This document shows, piece by piece, positions 42,243 through 50,973 of a stretch of DNA of 64,000 nt. The notes beneath the pieces were generated by a model. That model was given only the letters and a program-made list of their open reading frames with translations. It searched no databases and had not been told where the DNA came from. The DNA lies in assembly GCA_003660975.1 (NCBI GenBank), contig QMVG01000003.1, forward strand, positions 1 to 64,000, given 5' to 3'. The number at the start of each line of letters is the position of its first letter. The first letter of the stretch is position 1. Origin of the DNA: Microcaldota archaeon (GTDB lineage Archaea; B1Sed10-29; B47-G15). A program made the position numbers and the translations under genes.

Positions 42243-43532
42243 CCTTTCCATGTCTCTTGGCAGTAAAGTGGCCTCTTTCACATTACCCAATTCCAAGAGT
42301 TGCATAATGAACCTGGCCGAGCCCATACCAAAACCAGAATGTGGGGGAGCACCATATTTGAAGAAGCTGAGATAATGTCTAAGGCCTTCTGGGTTTAGAC
42401 CTTTTTCCTTTACCTGCTTTAGTAGTGTATTATACCTGTGTTCCCTTTGGGAACCTGTTGAAATCTCAACACCTTTGTAGATTAGGTCATAGCTTTTTGT
42501 TAACTCTCCTTCTTTTTTCATGTGGTAAAAAGGCCTTACTGCAAATGGAAAATCAGTAAGAAAGACGAAATCGCTGTTGTAACGTTTTTTGATGTAATCT
42601 CCCAAAGCTTTCTCTCCCTCAGGGTCCAACTCATAAAACTCATCTATGTTCTCTATGGACACTCCTTTTACTTTTTCAATTGCTTCTTTCATCGTAATAC
42701 GAGGAAAGGGCATTTTAGGGCTTTTTATTTCTATTCCCATTTTCTCCTTTACTTCATCGCCAAGTTCCTCTATTACGTGCTCAATGGACTGCTTTATGGC
42801 CCTTTCATGGAATTTCATGAGCTCTTCGTAATCAGTCCACGACATCTCAACATCAATGCTTATGAATTCAGTAGTATGCCTCGCTGTTTTTGAAGGATCT
42901 GCTCTAAACATCGGGGCTATTTCAAATACTTTATCAAAACCAGCGCACATTGCCATCTGTTTGTAAAACTGCGGAGATTGGGATAGGTATGCTTTCCTCT
43001 TGAAGTATTTTACCTCAAATAGCTCTGCCCTGCTCTCACTTGGCGAGTCCATAAACCTTGATGAGTGGATTTCTAAGAGGCCTTCTTTGCTGAAATATTC
43101 CCTCAACCCTTTTTCAAAACTGTGCATTACCTTAAATATCAGCATATTTCGTGGATTTCTGAGGTCTATCCACCTGTAATCTAATCTTTTTGCCAGTGAA
43201 GTGTTCACTTTTCCTGAAAAATCAATTGGTAGGGGGACATCTGCTAGTGAAATGATGTCAATTTTTTCAGGGATTATCTCAAAGCCCCTTTCGGCGACAT
43301 TGCTTTTTTTCACGCTTCCTTCTACATATATCACAGACTCAGGGCTTAAGTTCTTTATTTTCTCAAAATTTGGGTTGTCTTTCTTTACTGTTATCTGAAC
43401 TAAACCCTCCCTGTCCCTTAATTTTATGAAAGCCAGCTTTCCTATGATTCTTATATTCTGTGCCCAGCCACCTATAGCTACTTTCCTTCCGTCAAAGTTG
43501 CTGTTTATTTCAGAGCTCATGTACCTTTTCAT
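42231..43532 (-). CDS. aspS: Aspartyl-tRNA synthetase, archaeal type
   Basis: A 433-residue class IIb synthetase. The N-terminal OB fold GRKVAIGGWAQNIRIIGKLAFIKLRDREGLVQIT reads the anticodon; motif 1 includes FEKGLREYFSKEGLLEIHS, motif 2 ELFEVKYFKRKAYLSQSPQFYKQM with FRADPSKTARHTTEF, and motif 3 GFGMGSARFIMQLL. The length without a bacterial GAD insertion marks the archaeal/eukaryotic type. Whether it is discriminating or also makes Asp-tRNA-Asn cannot be settled; no gatCAB genes lie in the window. It heads downstream of the KH protein and alba in one leftward run. Confidence 0.95.
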   Translation of the reverse strand: MKRYMSSEINSNFDGRKVAIGGWAQNIRIIGKLAFIKLRDREGLVQITVKKDNPNFEKIKNLSPESVIYVEGSVKKSNVAERGFEIIPEKIDIISLADVPLPIDFSGKVNTSLAKRLDYRWIDLRNPRNMLIFKVMHSFEKGLREYFSKEGLLEIHSSRFMDSPSESRAELFEVKYFKRKAYLSQSPQFYKQMAMCAGFDKVFEIAPMFRADPSKTARHTTEFISIDVEMSWTDYEELMKFHERAIKQSIEHVIEELGDEVKEKMGIEIKSPKMPFPRITMKEAIEKVKGVSIENIDEFYELDPEGEKALGDYIKKRYNSDFVFLTDFPFAVRPFYHMKKEGELTKSYDLIYKGVEISTGSQREHRYNTLLKQVKEKGLNPEGLRHYLSFFKYGAPPHSGFGMGSARFIMQLLELGNVKEATLLPRDMERLTP

Positions 43533-43536
43533 TGCT

Positions 43537-44034
43537 TCACCCTACGTATTTTATCTCGGCATCTACGCCACATAACTGTTTCAATACCTGCTTTATGCTT
43601 TCCTCCTTTAATAAAATCTTCTTTCTGTCTGCCTCAGGTATTAATATCCTTTGTTTTTCACCTTCTTTGCTGTATATAGTTGTAAACCCCATTATGCGGG
43701 CAGGGGACACCAAATCATTCACGATCTCCTTTATGCTGCCCTTTTTTACGATTCTAACCCTTTTGCCAAGCTTCTCGCTTAGGATTCTAACGACTCGCCC
43801 ACCCTTTCCTATAAGTGTAGAAACATTGGATTTTGTTATTATAACGATAAAATCAGGCAATTCAATACTTCTTTCAAAACTTGGATCTCCCAAAACGTTC
43901 TTTTCATATAATTCGTATAAAAGCCTAGCTATCTTTATATCCAGTTGGCTTATTTCGCCATTGTCCAGTTTTTTCTGGCACGTTTCGCATAGTGCGTCAC
44001 TCTGGGCGCATTTTTCACATATCGGCATCCTCAT
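43537..44034 (-). CDS. Zinc-finger and KH-domain RNA-binding protein (archaeal NusA-like)
   Basis: 165 residues. The N-terminal CEKCAQSDALCETC (two CxxC) looks like a zinc knuckle, followed by a helical segment and two KH-like units: IVIITKSNVSTLIGKGGRVVRILSEKLGKRVRIV with the GxxG loop GKGG, and a degenerate second unit AEIKYVG at the end. It resembles the archaeal single-protein KH/NusA-like family (COG0195-related). Likely binds RNA in transcription or tRNA/rRNA processing. It lies 4 nt upstream of aspS, so the two are co-expressed. ATG 44034 or 44028 may be the start. Confidence 0.82.
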   Translation of the reverse strand: MRMPICEKCAQSDALCETCQKKLDNGEISQLDIKIARLLYELYEKNVLGDPSFERSIELPDFIVIITKSNVSTLIGKGGRVVRILSEKLGKRVRIVKKGSIKEIVNDLVSPARIMGFTTIYSKEGEKQRILIPEADRKKILLKEESIKQVLKQLCGVDAEIKYVG

Positions 44035-44074
44035 CGCTCATCACCCAAATAAAAAGGGGAGGGTGATAAGGGGT

Positions 44075-44389
44075 TTACTTGCTGAGGACGATGTCTATTG
44101 CGCTTACTTTGCTTGTTGTTCCATCAGCGTTTTTGAGTTCCTCTGTTTGTATGCTTATGTTCTTTACCTTCACCTCGTTGATGAATTTGTTTTTTATAAT
44201 CTCTGCTACGTCCACTGCTCTTGATATCGTCTTGCCTCTAGCTTTGATGTTCACCTCTTTTGCTCCTTTGTTGAACTGGGTCACTACTGCGAGGACGTAG
44301 CTCATGACACCCTTCTTTCCCACAAATACAGTGTTTGCTGCGTCTCCACTTTCTTCTTTGGTTTCAACATTTTTCTCTTCTTCTGCCAT
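44075..44389 (-). CDS. albA: Alba chromatin/RNA-binding protein
   Basis: A 104-residue DNA/RNA-binding architectural protein that dimerises and coats DNA. After an acidic ~18-residue N-terminal extension ([15 protein letters not shown]) comes the Alba core: [21 protein letters not shown] with the acetylatable/deacetylated lysine pair region, [22 protein letters not shown] and a C-terminal beta hairpin. The acidic extension is unusual; most Alba proteins start near the first strand. A good SD (AAAGGTGATG) precedes the ATG, with a TATA box further up. Confidence 0.95.
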   Translation of the reverse strand: MAEEEKNVETKEESGDAANTVFVGKKGVMSYVLAVVTQFNKGAKEVNIKARGKTISRAVDVAEIIKNKFINEVKVKNISIQTEELKNADGTTSKVSAIDIVLSK

Positions 44390-44427
44390 TCACATCACCT
44401 TTCTGAGTTTATTTCCCCTTATCTTGG

Positions 44428-44440
44428 GTTATATAATTTG
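44428..44440 (-). promoter_or_regulatory. TATA box of alba
   Basis: AAATTATATAACC on the minus strand, ~45 nt before the alba ATG, with AGGTGATG as SD in the presumed 5' leader. This is one of the few leadered promoters here, fitting a highly expressed gene. Confidence 0.5.
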
Positions 44441-44451
44441 TGTAATAGCCT

Positions 44452-45327
44452 TTATTTATCTTTTCTTCTTTTTCTGTACTCCTCTACAATTTTTTCGAGC
44501 CAGTTGCTGTCTTTGCTCTCGTACCTCTCAATGGGAATATATAATACAAAAGATTCGTTTTCGTATAGTATGTCTATAAGTTGCACATTTTTATTTTCCT
44601 TTTTCAAACGCTCATAAAAGCTTCTGTCGTTTGTTTTGTCCTTCATTTCCTCCTTTCTGCATATTCTTAAATCTCCTTTGTAGAGGTGTTCAGCAATTAA
44701 ATTTAATTTTTGCAATAATCTTCTATTTTCTGCTACAAGCGGGCTTAGCAAAGGCATGGCTCTCTTTTTTCCTCTCTCTGAAAGCAGGCCTTCTATCTCC
44801 TCATCCTTTTTTCTAAGAAGCTCCCTTAGCCGCCTTATTTCCTGCCTCAATTTCCTGTCATCTCTGCTCTGCTTTTTTATTATCACTGCTTTTCTTTCCC
44901 TCTTTTCAGCGCCTATAAAGCTTTCTAAAACCTTCTTTTCGAAGTTATTGGGATATCTTTTTTTGAGATTCATTAACTTTGCTTTAAAATGCTTGTATGC
45001 TTTCAGCGCAGATGCAAGGGCGTCTCTCTCATGCACATTCGTAACAGGATAGCCTTTCACTAGCTCTATCTTCTCCTGTCTTGACAGTGATTCTGGCGGA
45101 CTGTAAACCTTGCATGAGAACAAGGCCGATAGCTTTTTCAAGGTCGAGGGCAACTGTTTTTTATCTGTCGCTAAGATTAGCATCCTCCCTTTTCTTTCTA
45201 TTCTGGCAGCCATCTCGTTTATAGAAATATTTTTGCCTGATTCTAGAGCTAACAGCTTGCCATCTAAGTCAAGATAGGCAATTGCAACAGTGCTGCCAGG
45301 GTCAACCCCCACTATTAACAGTTTCAT
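44452..45327 (-). CDS. DUF460 (RNase H/RuvC-fold) protein with coiled coil
   Basis: 291 residues. The N-terminal ~115 match DUF460 (COG2433): LIVGVDPGSTVAIAYLDLDGKLLAL has the RNase H/RuvC-like first strand with Asp, GRMLILATDKKQLPSTLKKLSALF and VHERDALASALKAY follow. The rest is a long charged coiled coil (RKLRQEIRRLRELLRKKDEEIEGLL) and a short C-terminal domain. Full-length DUF460 proteins in other archaea are often twice as long, so this is a compact form. A nuclease or resolvase-like role is possible but not shown. It is divergent from the DNA ligase. Confidence 0.85.
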   Translation of the reverse strand: MKLLIVGVDPGSTVAIAYLDLDGKLLALESGKNISINEMAARIERKGRMLILATDKKQLPSTLKKLSALFSCKVYSPPESLSRQEKIELVKGYPVTNVHERDALASALKAYKHFKAKLMNLKKRYPNNFEKKVLESFIGAEKRERKAVIIKKQSRDDRKLRQEIRRLRELLRKKDEEIEGLLSERGKKRAMPLLSPLVAENRRLLQKLNLIAEHLYKGDLRICRKEEMKDKTNDRSFYERLKKENKNVQLIDILYENESFVLYIPIERYESKDSNWLEKIVEEYRKRRKDK

Positions 45328-45356
45328 GCAGCCTCCAAAATATTTTATATGCAGAG

Positions 45357-47111
45357 ATGGTTAAATTAGTGATGGACTTTAAGACCTTGGCTTTTGCTTT
45401 CAGTTCTTTGGAAAAAACAACAAAGAGACTGGAAATGACTAAGATACTTGCAGAGCTTTTTGCAAAAGCAAGCGCTGATGAGATAGCCAAGATTCTCTAC
45501 CTGCTTCAGGGCAGGGTTGCTCCTCCTTTTGAGGAAAAAGAGCTGGGGCTCGGAGAGCGCCTTGTTGAGCAAGCCATCTCTCTTGCCACAGGCTATCATG
45601 CGAGTGAAATAAGGGAACTTTACACCGAGCTAGGTGACTTGGGATTAGCAGTGGAGAAGCTTGTTGGGAAAAAAAAGCAGCAGACGCTTTTCGCGAAGAA
45701 GTTGACTGTCTTGGACGTGTTCTCAGCTTTTAAGAAGATAGCTGAAGCTTCTGGACCAAAATCACAGCAATTGAAAATAAAGCTTTTAGCAGAGCTTATA
45801 CATAATTCAGAACCCATTGAAGCAAGATATATTGTGAGAATCCCTCTCAACAAGTTGAGGCTGGGCATAGGAGACCCAACAGTGCTTGATGCTCTGTCTG
45901 TTATGAAAAAAGGAGATAAACAGCTGAGAGAGTCACTTGAAAGAGCCTACAATGTGACTTCTAATATAGGTTTTGTAGCAGAAAAGTTTTTCAGAGAAGG
46001 CATAAAGGGGATTAACACAATCAAGATAGAGATAGGCAGGCCTATAAGGCCAGCCCTTGCCGAGAGATTGCCCAACGCAGAGGAGATTATAAAGAAAATA
46101 GGCAGGTGCGCTGTGGAGGCCAAGTATGATGGCTTTAGGATGCAGATCCATAAAAAAGGCAAAGAGGTTAAGCTATTTTCCAGGGCAGCAACGGACATGA
46201 CGTATATGTTTCCAGAAATTGTAGATGCTATCAGGTTGCAGAAATGCGAGAGCTTTATAATAGATTCAGAATGTTTGGGTTATGACCCTAAAAATAGGAG
46301 ATATCACTCCTTCCAAGAGACTATGCAGAGAAGAAGAAAGTACGGGATCTCTGATAAGGCCAAGGAAATCCCTTTACACCTTTTTGTTTTTGACATACTG
46401 TATCTAAACGGAGATGAAATGATAAACAAAGCTTATGAGCAAAGGAGAAAAGCATTGGAAAAGAATATAGATGAAAACGAGACAGTACATCTAAGTGATA
46501 TGATAATAGCTGAAACCCCAGAAGAACTGTTGGATTATTTCAATGCTTGTGTTAATGCTGGCTTAGAAGGCGTGATAGCCAAGGACCTAAAGGCACCGTA
46601 CACCGTGGGAGCAAGAAAATTTGCCTGGATAAAATTAAAGAAGAGTTATGAAACCGCACTCAGTGATACCATAGATGCCGTTATTGTTGGTTATGACATC
46701 GGAAAAGGCAAGAGAAAAGAGCTTGGTTTAGGCACTATTTTAGTAGCTGTCTACGATGAGCAGGAGGATGTATTCAAGACCTTAGCAAAAGTAGGGACTG
46801 GATTTAGCGAAGAGGACATAAAACGCTTCAAACAGAAACTAGATGAGATAAAAATCCCCCACAAAAGCCCCAGATTAATTTCAAAGGTTGAGGCAGATGT
46901 CTGGGTTGAGCCAAAATATGTCGTGGAAATAAGCGGTGATGAAATAACAAAGTCGTCTATGCATACCTGTGGCATAAGTGGGGGGGAAACATATGCTTTG
47001 AGGTTCCCTCGCATCGTTCGTTCTGAATTTAGAGACAAAAGGCCAGAAGAAGCCACTACAGTAACTGAAATAATAAAAATGGCAAAAATGCAAAAAAGAA
47101 AGTCAGGTTAA
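45357..47111 (+). CDS. lig: ATP-dependent DNA ligase
   Basis: Seals nicks at Okazaki junctions. The start is ATG 45357 or 45372 (MDFKTLAFAFSSLEKTT); the ORF-track start at 45282 lies inside the divergent gene. About 584 residues: N-terminal DNA-binding domain, then nucleotidyltransferase domain with catalytic Lys in VEAKYDGFRMQIHK (~residue 256), LFSRAATDMT (motif Ia), FIIDSECLGYD (III), EGVIAKDL (IV) and WIKLKKSY (V), and OB fold ending RFPRIVRSEFRDKRPEEATT (VI). Archaeal/eukaryotic ligase I type. It overlaps the convergent downstream gene by 4 nt. Confidence 0.96.
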   Translation: MVKLVMDFKTLAFAFSSLEKTTKRLEMTKILAELFAKASADEIAKILYLLQGRVAPPFEEKELGLGERLVEQAISLATGYHASEIRELYTELGDLGLAVEKLVGKKKQQTLFAKKLTVLDVFSAFKKIAEASGPKSQQLKIKLLAELIHNSEPIEARYIVRIPLNKLRLGIGDPTVLDALSVMKKGDKQLRESLERAYNVTSNIGFVAEKFFREGIKGINTIKIEIGRPIRPALAERLPNAEEIIKKIGRCAVEAKYDGFRMQIHKKGKEVKLFSRAATDMTYMFPEIVDAIRLQKCESFIIDSECLGYDPKNRRYHSFQETMQRRRKYGISDKAKEIPLHLFVFDILYLNGDEMINKAYEQRRKALEKNIDENETVHLSDMIIAETPEELLDYFNACVNAGLEGVIAKDLKAPYTVGARKFAWIKLKKSYETALSDTIDAVIVGYDIGKGKRKELGLGTILVAVYDEQEDVFKTLAKVGTGFSEEDIKRFKQKLDEIKIPHKSPRLISKVEADVWVEPKYVVEISGDEITKSSMHTCGISGGETYALRFPRIVRSEFRDKRPEEATTVTEIIKMAKMQKRKSG

Positions 47112-47983
47112 GCTCCTGAGACATATCTTAGCGTTGCAAAGGCAATGCTCCTGGTGCAGCCTGGGTCATAGTCAAAGTATATTACCTTTCCACCAAAAGC
47201 TGTCGCCTTTTCAACTATTCCAGGCACATACTGCTCGTCACCGTTTTCATCAACACCTGAGAGCATCGCTATTGTTTCAGCCCCTATGTCTGTCCTTGGG
47301 ACAACATCAATTGCTTCAATCTCGGTGCAGTCTGTCTTGCTCAGGTTGAGATTGTATTGTTCAGCAACATCATGCAGTACTGGATGCACTGACCAGAAGC
47401 TAAGCTCTGGGCTTTCTATTGTCAGCGTCTTTACACACTGCGTTGTCATGCCAACTGGGTTCATTCTCACTGGAGCGTGGTCTCCAAGTGCTGCTGAGCT
47501 CCAGCCACATATAAGTGGGTCTTTGGAGTCCTTAGTAGCAGCGTCTCCTATGATAATTACATTGCCTCCCCCGCTTATGTAATTTCCTATGGCATCTCTC
47601 ACAGCGTATGACAGGTTTTGCTGCCCAACAACTATTACTGCGTCAAACTCTGACAAAAGCTTCTCCCTGGGGTATTCAAGTATCTTTTCGTTTATTGGTC
47701 GCTAGTAAATATTATACTTAGGGCCATCTGAATTTAATATTGTTTTTAAGCGCGCCCCATTTATCTTAGTGTTAATGCCGTCCAGTGAACCAATGACTCC
47801 TATAACAACACTGCCTCCTCTGCTGCATAGTATCTCATCAAGCACAGGCACATTGCAGAAAACAGTGGTTGTTTTGCCTATTAACACTATGCCTATCAGG
47901 ACAAGGATTACAAGAGGTATTATGCCCTCCATATACCTTTTCCATCCAGACTCATCTGGAAGATAATATGGTAATTCTGCCAT
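47108..47983 (-). pseudogene. Membrane-anchored Rossmann-like protein interrupted by in-frame TAG
   Basis: Two ORF-track entries (47702-47983 and 47108-47656) are one gene. Both lie in the same frame; after TAG at 47704-47702 the frame continues RPINEKILEYPREKLLSEFDAVIVVG and runs to a TAA, with no other stop and no indel against the intact paralog next door. The N-terminus is PDESGWKRYMEGIIPLVILVLIGIVLIG (one TM), then VVIGVIGSLDG, and AIGNYISGGGNVIIIGDAAT, a GATase1/IFT52-like strand-loop. About 290 codons. It could be a nonsense pseudogene, a sequencing error, or a readthrough/pyrrolysine site. Confidence 0.8.
47702..47704 (-). other. In-frame amber codon
   Basis: TAG between ...GPKYNIY and RPINEK... 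TAG serves as a normal terminal stop in at least seven other genes in this window (for example 2341, 3261, 42242, 50966, 57853, 59216), which argues against general reassignment. Confidence 0.85.
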
Positions 47984-48003
47984 CTAACTCCTCCCCTCCA
48001 TGC

Positions 48004-48840
48004 TTAAACATTAGCCAAATATCTTATTGCTTCTACAAGCAATGTTTTGTAATGCCTTGGGTGAAATGCAAAGTATATATACTTTGTCAGTGTTCCAGAG
48101 CCCTCAACAACTACAGGCACTGTTGCCTTTTGTGTTGGGTCACTTGCTAACGGCCTTTCCAGTTGCACAAGCGTTGTTCCAGTCGGTATGATATCAACAT
48201 ATTCAATTGAGCCACTCTGAGAACTGAACTCAAGAGGCCAGTTCAGCTTGTTTAACATCGGATGGCTCTGGGCATATGGTGTTTGCAGGCTTGCCTCGTC
48301 CCAATTAACTACGCTTACATCACAGCTTCCAGCAGCGCTTGCACAACTGACTGGCACGAATGTTAATATCTTCCACCCATTTGCATACGGGTCATTTTCC
48401 ACCTTCGTAGCCGCCTGTTTTATTATTATCACAGGTTTGCTTGATGCGAACTCATTTATTTGGTCATAATTCCACCTGTTGAGTGTTTTGGTAGCTCCAT
48501 TGTTCCCTTCTGTAATAATCATCAAGCTGTATTTTGCAAATGGGTTGTCTTCTCCCATTCCCCTGGCATTAAATAAATCTTCAGCTGTGAAAGTCATGTA
48601 GTTTACATTTGCCACTTTTCTTACATCACTGTCTATAATCTCCATCAGGTCAACATCATTGCCTATAACAGCTACGTTAACTGTTTTTCCTCCAAGCAAT
48701 TCCCCTATGATTGGCACGCTGCCTAACCAACCGAACTTCCACGCCAGCACGAACAATATCAATATCAGCAAGAGAAGTGGAATGGTTACTTCAAATCTCT
48801 TCTTCCAACTTTCCTCCTCAGGATAATAATATTCTGTCAT
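48004..48840 (-). CDS. Membrane-anchored Rossmann-like protein, intact paralog
   Basis: A 278-residue paralog of its neighbours. The cytoplasmic start MTEYYYPEEESWKKRFEV parallels the MAELPYYLPDESGWKRYME of the downstream copy; one helix IPLLLLILILFVLAWKFGWLG, the CN/GSVP-IIGE turn, then a Rossmann-like domain: VNVAVIGNDVDLMEII, YSLMIITEGNNG, INEFASSKPVIIIKQAAT, SHPMLNKLNWP, and a final strand-helix IYFAFHPRHYKTLLVEAIRYL. The layout recalls the GldG/IFT52/DUF4350 glutamine-amidotransferase-like fold, without visible catalytic Cys-His-Glu. I infer a membrane-tethered binding domain; function unknown. Confidence 0.8.
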   Translation of the reverse strand: MTEYYYPEEESWKKRFEVTIPLLLLILILFVLAWKFGWLGSVPIIGELLGGKTVNVAVIGNDVDLMEIIDSDVRKVANVNYMTFTAEDLFNARGMGEDNPFAKYSLMIITEGNNGATKTLNRWNYDQINEFASSKPVIIIKQAATKVENDPYANGWKILTFVPVSCASAAGSCDVSVVNWDEASLQTPYAQSHPMLNKLNWPLEFSSQSGSIEYVDIIPTGTTLVQLERPLASDPTQKATVPVVVEGSGTLTKYIYFAFHPRHYKTLLVEAIRYLANV

Positions 48841-48918
48841 ATCACCACCATATTCTTCAATTCAACATATCTTTATAAACTTTCTTATATTTAAATTACT
48901 ACTGTGCAGTTACAACAT

Positions 48919-50409
48919 TTATTCCAGCATAAACTTTATCAGGTTGTTTATCAACCTTAGCCCATATCCTCGCTTTATGATTTCTTCAGGAGCAAATGCG
49001 TAATAGACTATAAGACCTCTTTTGTTTATGCTGATGCTTGGGTTGGAAACAATTATCGCCGGCCATATCTGCTTGCCATTTTCATCAGGAATTTTTCTGG
49101 ATGCTTTCAGATACATAATTGTGTTGCTCCTTGGGATGCTTGCAAATCTCGCTGTCGTAACCAAGCTCACATTCGCATGACCAAAGTACTTACTGTAATC
49201 AACAGCACTTTCATAGCCTTTTGTCAGCGGGTGGTTTGCGTCTACTGCTTGAAGCTGCAGTGCCAGGCCCTCATTTGGATTATACGTTGAGATATAATCA
49301 AAGCCCAGAACGAGCTGTGAAAAATCTATGCCAGGAACAATGTCTCCAAGTTCTGTTTTTGAAGGCCCTCTTCTCCAGTAATTAAACTGATACGTGCAAT
49401 ATCTCCCTGCATTGTCCTTAAACCACGCAGGTCCTAATCTGTATCCTGAAGCGTTGTGTATTAAATCAGTTTTTCCCTCTTTGCCAACTAATTTGTTTTC
49501 CAGCTCCTCTATGCAGGCAATTATACGTGAATCACCACTAACATGGAAGTTGTTCTCATCTTCTTCTCCACCGCAGAGTGTAAAGCCCTTTTCTTCTAGC
49601 TCATCTATCAGCTTCTGCCTTTCCTTTATGTACATCCATACTACTTCTCCAAAACTGTGGTTGCATAAGCCTGATCCCAATTCCTCTGGTTTATTTGGAG
49701 AATAGCTCTGCCATGAGGAGCATACAGGCTCTGATGAAAAGCCCTTGGCATCCTCGCACGTTTTCTTCCATTCGCTTTTAGTAGCATTATCGATGTTTTC
49801 AATGTCTAAGATATCATCACATTTGCCCTGCATGCACAAAATCTTTGCCATGGTTGCCTCTTTTTCTTCTGATGCCTTGCTTGGCCTAATAGAAGCGCAT
49901 ATCATTGCTGCCTCTGAGCTTCTAGTGCTAGCAGGCAAGTAATCAAAGCGTACCTTTTCACAAATGTAATCTTCATCCCCAAGCTCAGTGCCTGCATCTC
50001 CTATCCACACAAGCCTGCCGCCCTTTTGGACATATTGGTGGAGAGCATTTAAGGTTATTGTTGGGATTTTCTTTGCTTTCTCAACAATTACGACTTCATA
50101 TTGCTCCAATACAGAAGGATCTCTTACCAAGCTTATATCCATTTTAACAGGGAAAATATGGCTTTCTTCGGCAATATACTTACTTAACAATGCTGGATCT
50201 CCCATTCCGTGGTCGCCGTATAGTATGGCTATGCTGGGAGGCCCTGTTATCGCGTAATAAACCGAACAAAAGTTTGGAATATCACTACACGACATAAAGC
50301 CAAACCTGACCAATACGAAAAGCAGTATGAAGATAAGCACTATCAAGGCAAGAACCTGGGGCAGATTTTTGAAATAGGGGGAATCAAGCATAGCATCACA
50401 TTTCAACAT
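48919..50409 (-). CDS. Membrane-anchored Rossmann-like protein, long paralog
   Basis: A 496-residue relative of the two downstream genes. One N-terminal helix VLALIVLIFILLFVLVRFGFM and CSDIPNFCSVYYAITG are followed by PSIAILYGDHGMGDPALL, YEVVIVEKAKKIPTITLNALHQYVQKGGRLVWIGDAGTE, the same strand order as its paralogs, and a Cys-rich ~150-residue insertion (KILCMQGKCDDI, VCSSWQSY, GSGLCNHS). The C-terminus ends with GLIVYYAFAPEEIIKRGYGLRLINNLI, matching the IYFAFHP...EAIRYL end of the 278-residue copy. ATG 50391 (MLDSPYFKNL) may be the real start. Function unknown. Confidence 0.8.
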   Translation of the reverse strand: MLKCDAMLDSPYFKNLPQVLALIVLIFILLFVLVRFGFMSCSDIPNFCSVYYAITGPPSIAILYGDHGMGDPALLSKYIAEESHIFPVKMDISLVRDPSVLEQYEVVIVEKAKKIPTITLNALHQYVQKGGRLVWIGDAGTELGDEDYICEKVRFDYLPASTRSSEAAMICASIRPSKASEEKEATMAKILCMQGKCDDILDIENIDNATKSEWKKTCEDAKGFSSEPVCSSWQSYSPNKPEELGSGLCNHSFGEVVWMYIKERQKLIDELEEKGFTLCGGEEDENNFHVSGDSRIIACIEELENKLVGKEGKTDLIHNASGYRLGPAWFKDNAGRYCTYQFNYWRRGPSKTELGDIVPGIDFSQLVLGFDYISTYNPNEGLALQLQAVDANHPLTKGYESAVDYSKYFGHANVSLVTTARFASIPRSNTIMYLKASRKIPDENGKQIWPAIIVSNPSISINKRGLIVYYAFAPEEIIKRGYGLRLINNLIKFMLE

Positions 50410-50482
50410 TAATTTTATTATTGCATAAATATAACAGTTATTGATTTATATCTCTTACTCTTAAATAAAAAGCGGTGGTAAA

Positions 50483-50650
50483 ATGAAAGGCATAAAGACA
50501 ACACCTGTCTCAGGGCCTATGTCCAGTGCAGGCATTATGAGGTTTTTTGATGTTAGTGGAGGAGGTCCAAAGATTTCCCCGACAGTTGTTTTCGGTGCAT
50601 CTCTTGCTTTCGTAATTATCGTGGGAGTGCTGAGCTTGTTGGTAAGGTGA
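50483..50650 (+). CDS. secG: Preprotein translocase subunit Sec61-beta
   Basis: Too short for the ORF track (55 residues) but clear: MKGIKTTPVSGPMSSAGIMRFFDV, then SGGGPKISPTVVFGASLAF and a single C-terminal helix VVFGASLAFVIIVGVLSLL. This is the archaeal/eukaryotic Sec61-beta pattern (SxAGxMRxFD...KIsP), a tail-anchored subunit of the SecYE translocon. It has its own SD-like GCGGTGGTAAA before the ATG and is followed after 4 nt by a small gene. The many secreted proteins in the window use this translocon. Confidence 0.93.
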   Translation: MKGIKTTPVSGPMSSAGIMRFFDVSGGGPKISPTVVFGASLAFVIIVGVLSLLVR

Positions 50651-50654
50651 TTTA

Positions 50655-50966
50655 ATGATAATGCCTTTGAGAAAGGAAATTGAGGAGAGACTTAGCAATT
50701 ATGTGATAGAGCAGATAAGAAAAGAAGCAAAGCCCACAAAAGTTGCAGAAGCACTGGCTGTTGTTAAGTATTTTAAGAACATGAGCCTGAGCACAGAGGA
50801 GATTGCACAGATAATCAACATAGTTGAACCATATAGGGAAGTCAAGGCAAAGGCAAGCGATTATGATTATGACGAGATGAAAAAGCACCCAGACCTACTT
50901 ATAACCAGGACACCAACACAGGTATTCGTGAGATATGTGGGAGGCAGGACATTAAAGAGGGAATAG
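50655..50966 (+). CDS. Small conserved-looking helical protein, unknown function
   Basis: 103 residues, mostly helix: PLRKEIEERLSNYVIEQIRKEAKPTKVAEALAVVKYFKNMSLSTEEIAQIINIVEPY, then a charged KASDYDYDEMKKHPDLL and a beta-like RTPTQVFVRYVGGRTL. It has no metal motif or signal. ATG 50655 or 50661 starts it, overlapping nothing, 4 nt after secG and before the Mth938-like gene, so it probably sits in the same operon. I do not recognise the family. Confidence 0.7.
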   Translation: MIMPLRKEIEERLSNYVIEQIRKEAKPTKVAEALAVVKYFKNMSLSTEEIAQIINIVEPYREVKAKASDYDYDEMKKHPDLLITRTPTQVFVRYVGGRTLKRE

Positions 50967-50973
50967 TGTTTTG

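Noticed and set aside
43532-44224. 230-residue plus-strand ORF
   Set aside because: Lies wholly antisense to the KH protein and alba, whose protein signatures are clear; composition is that of a shadow frame.
47702-47704. Genome-wide use of TAG as pyrrolysine
   Set aside because: TAG is a proper terminal stop in many genes of the window; only this one site shows a continuing conserved frame, so reassignment is not the leading explanation.
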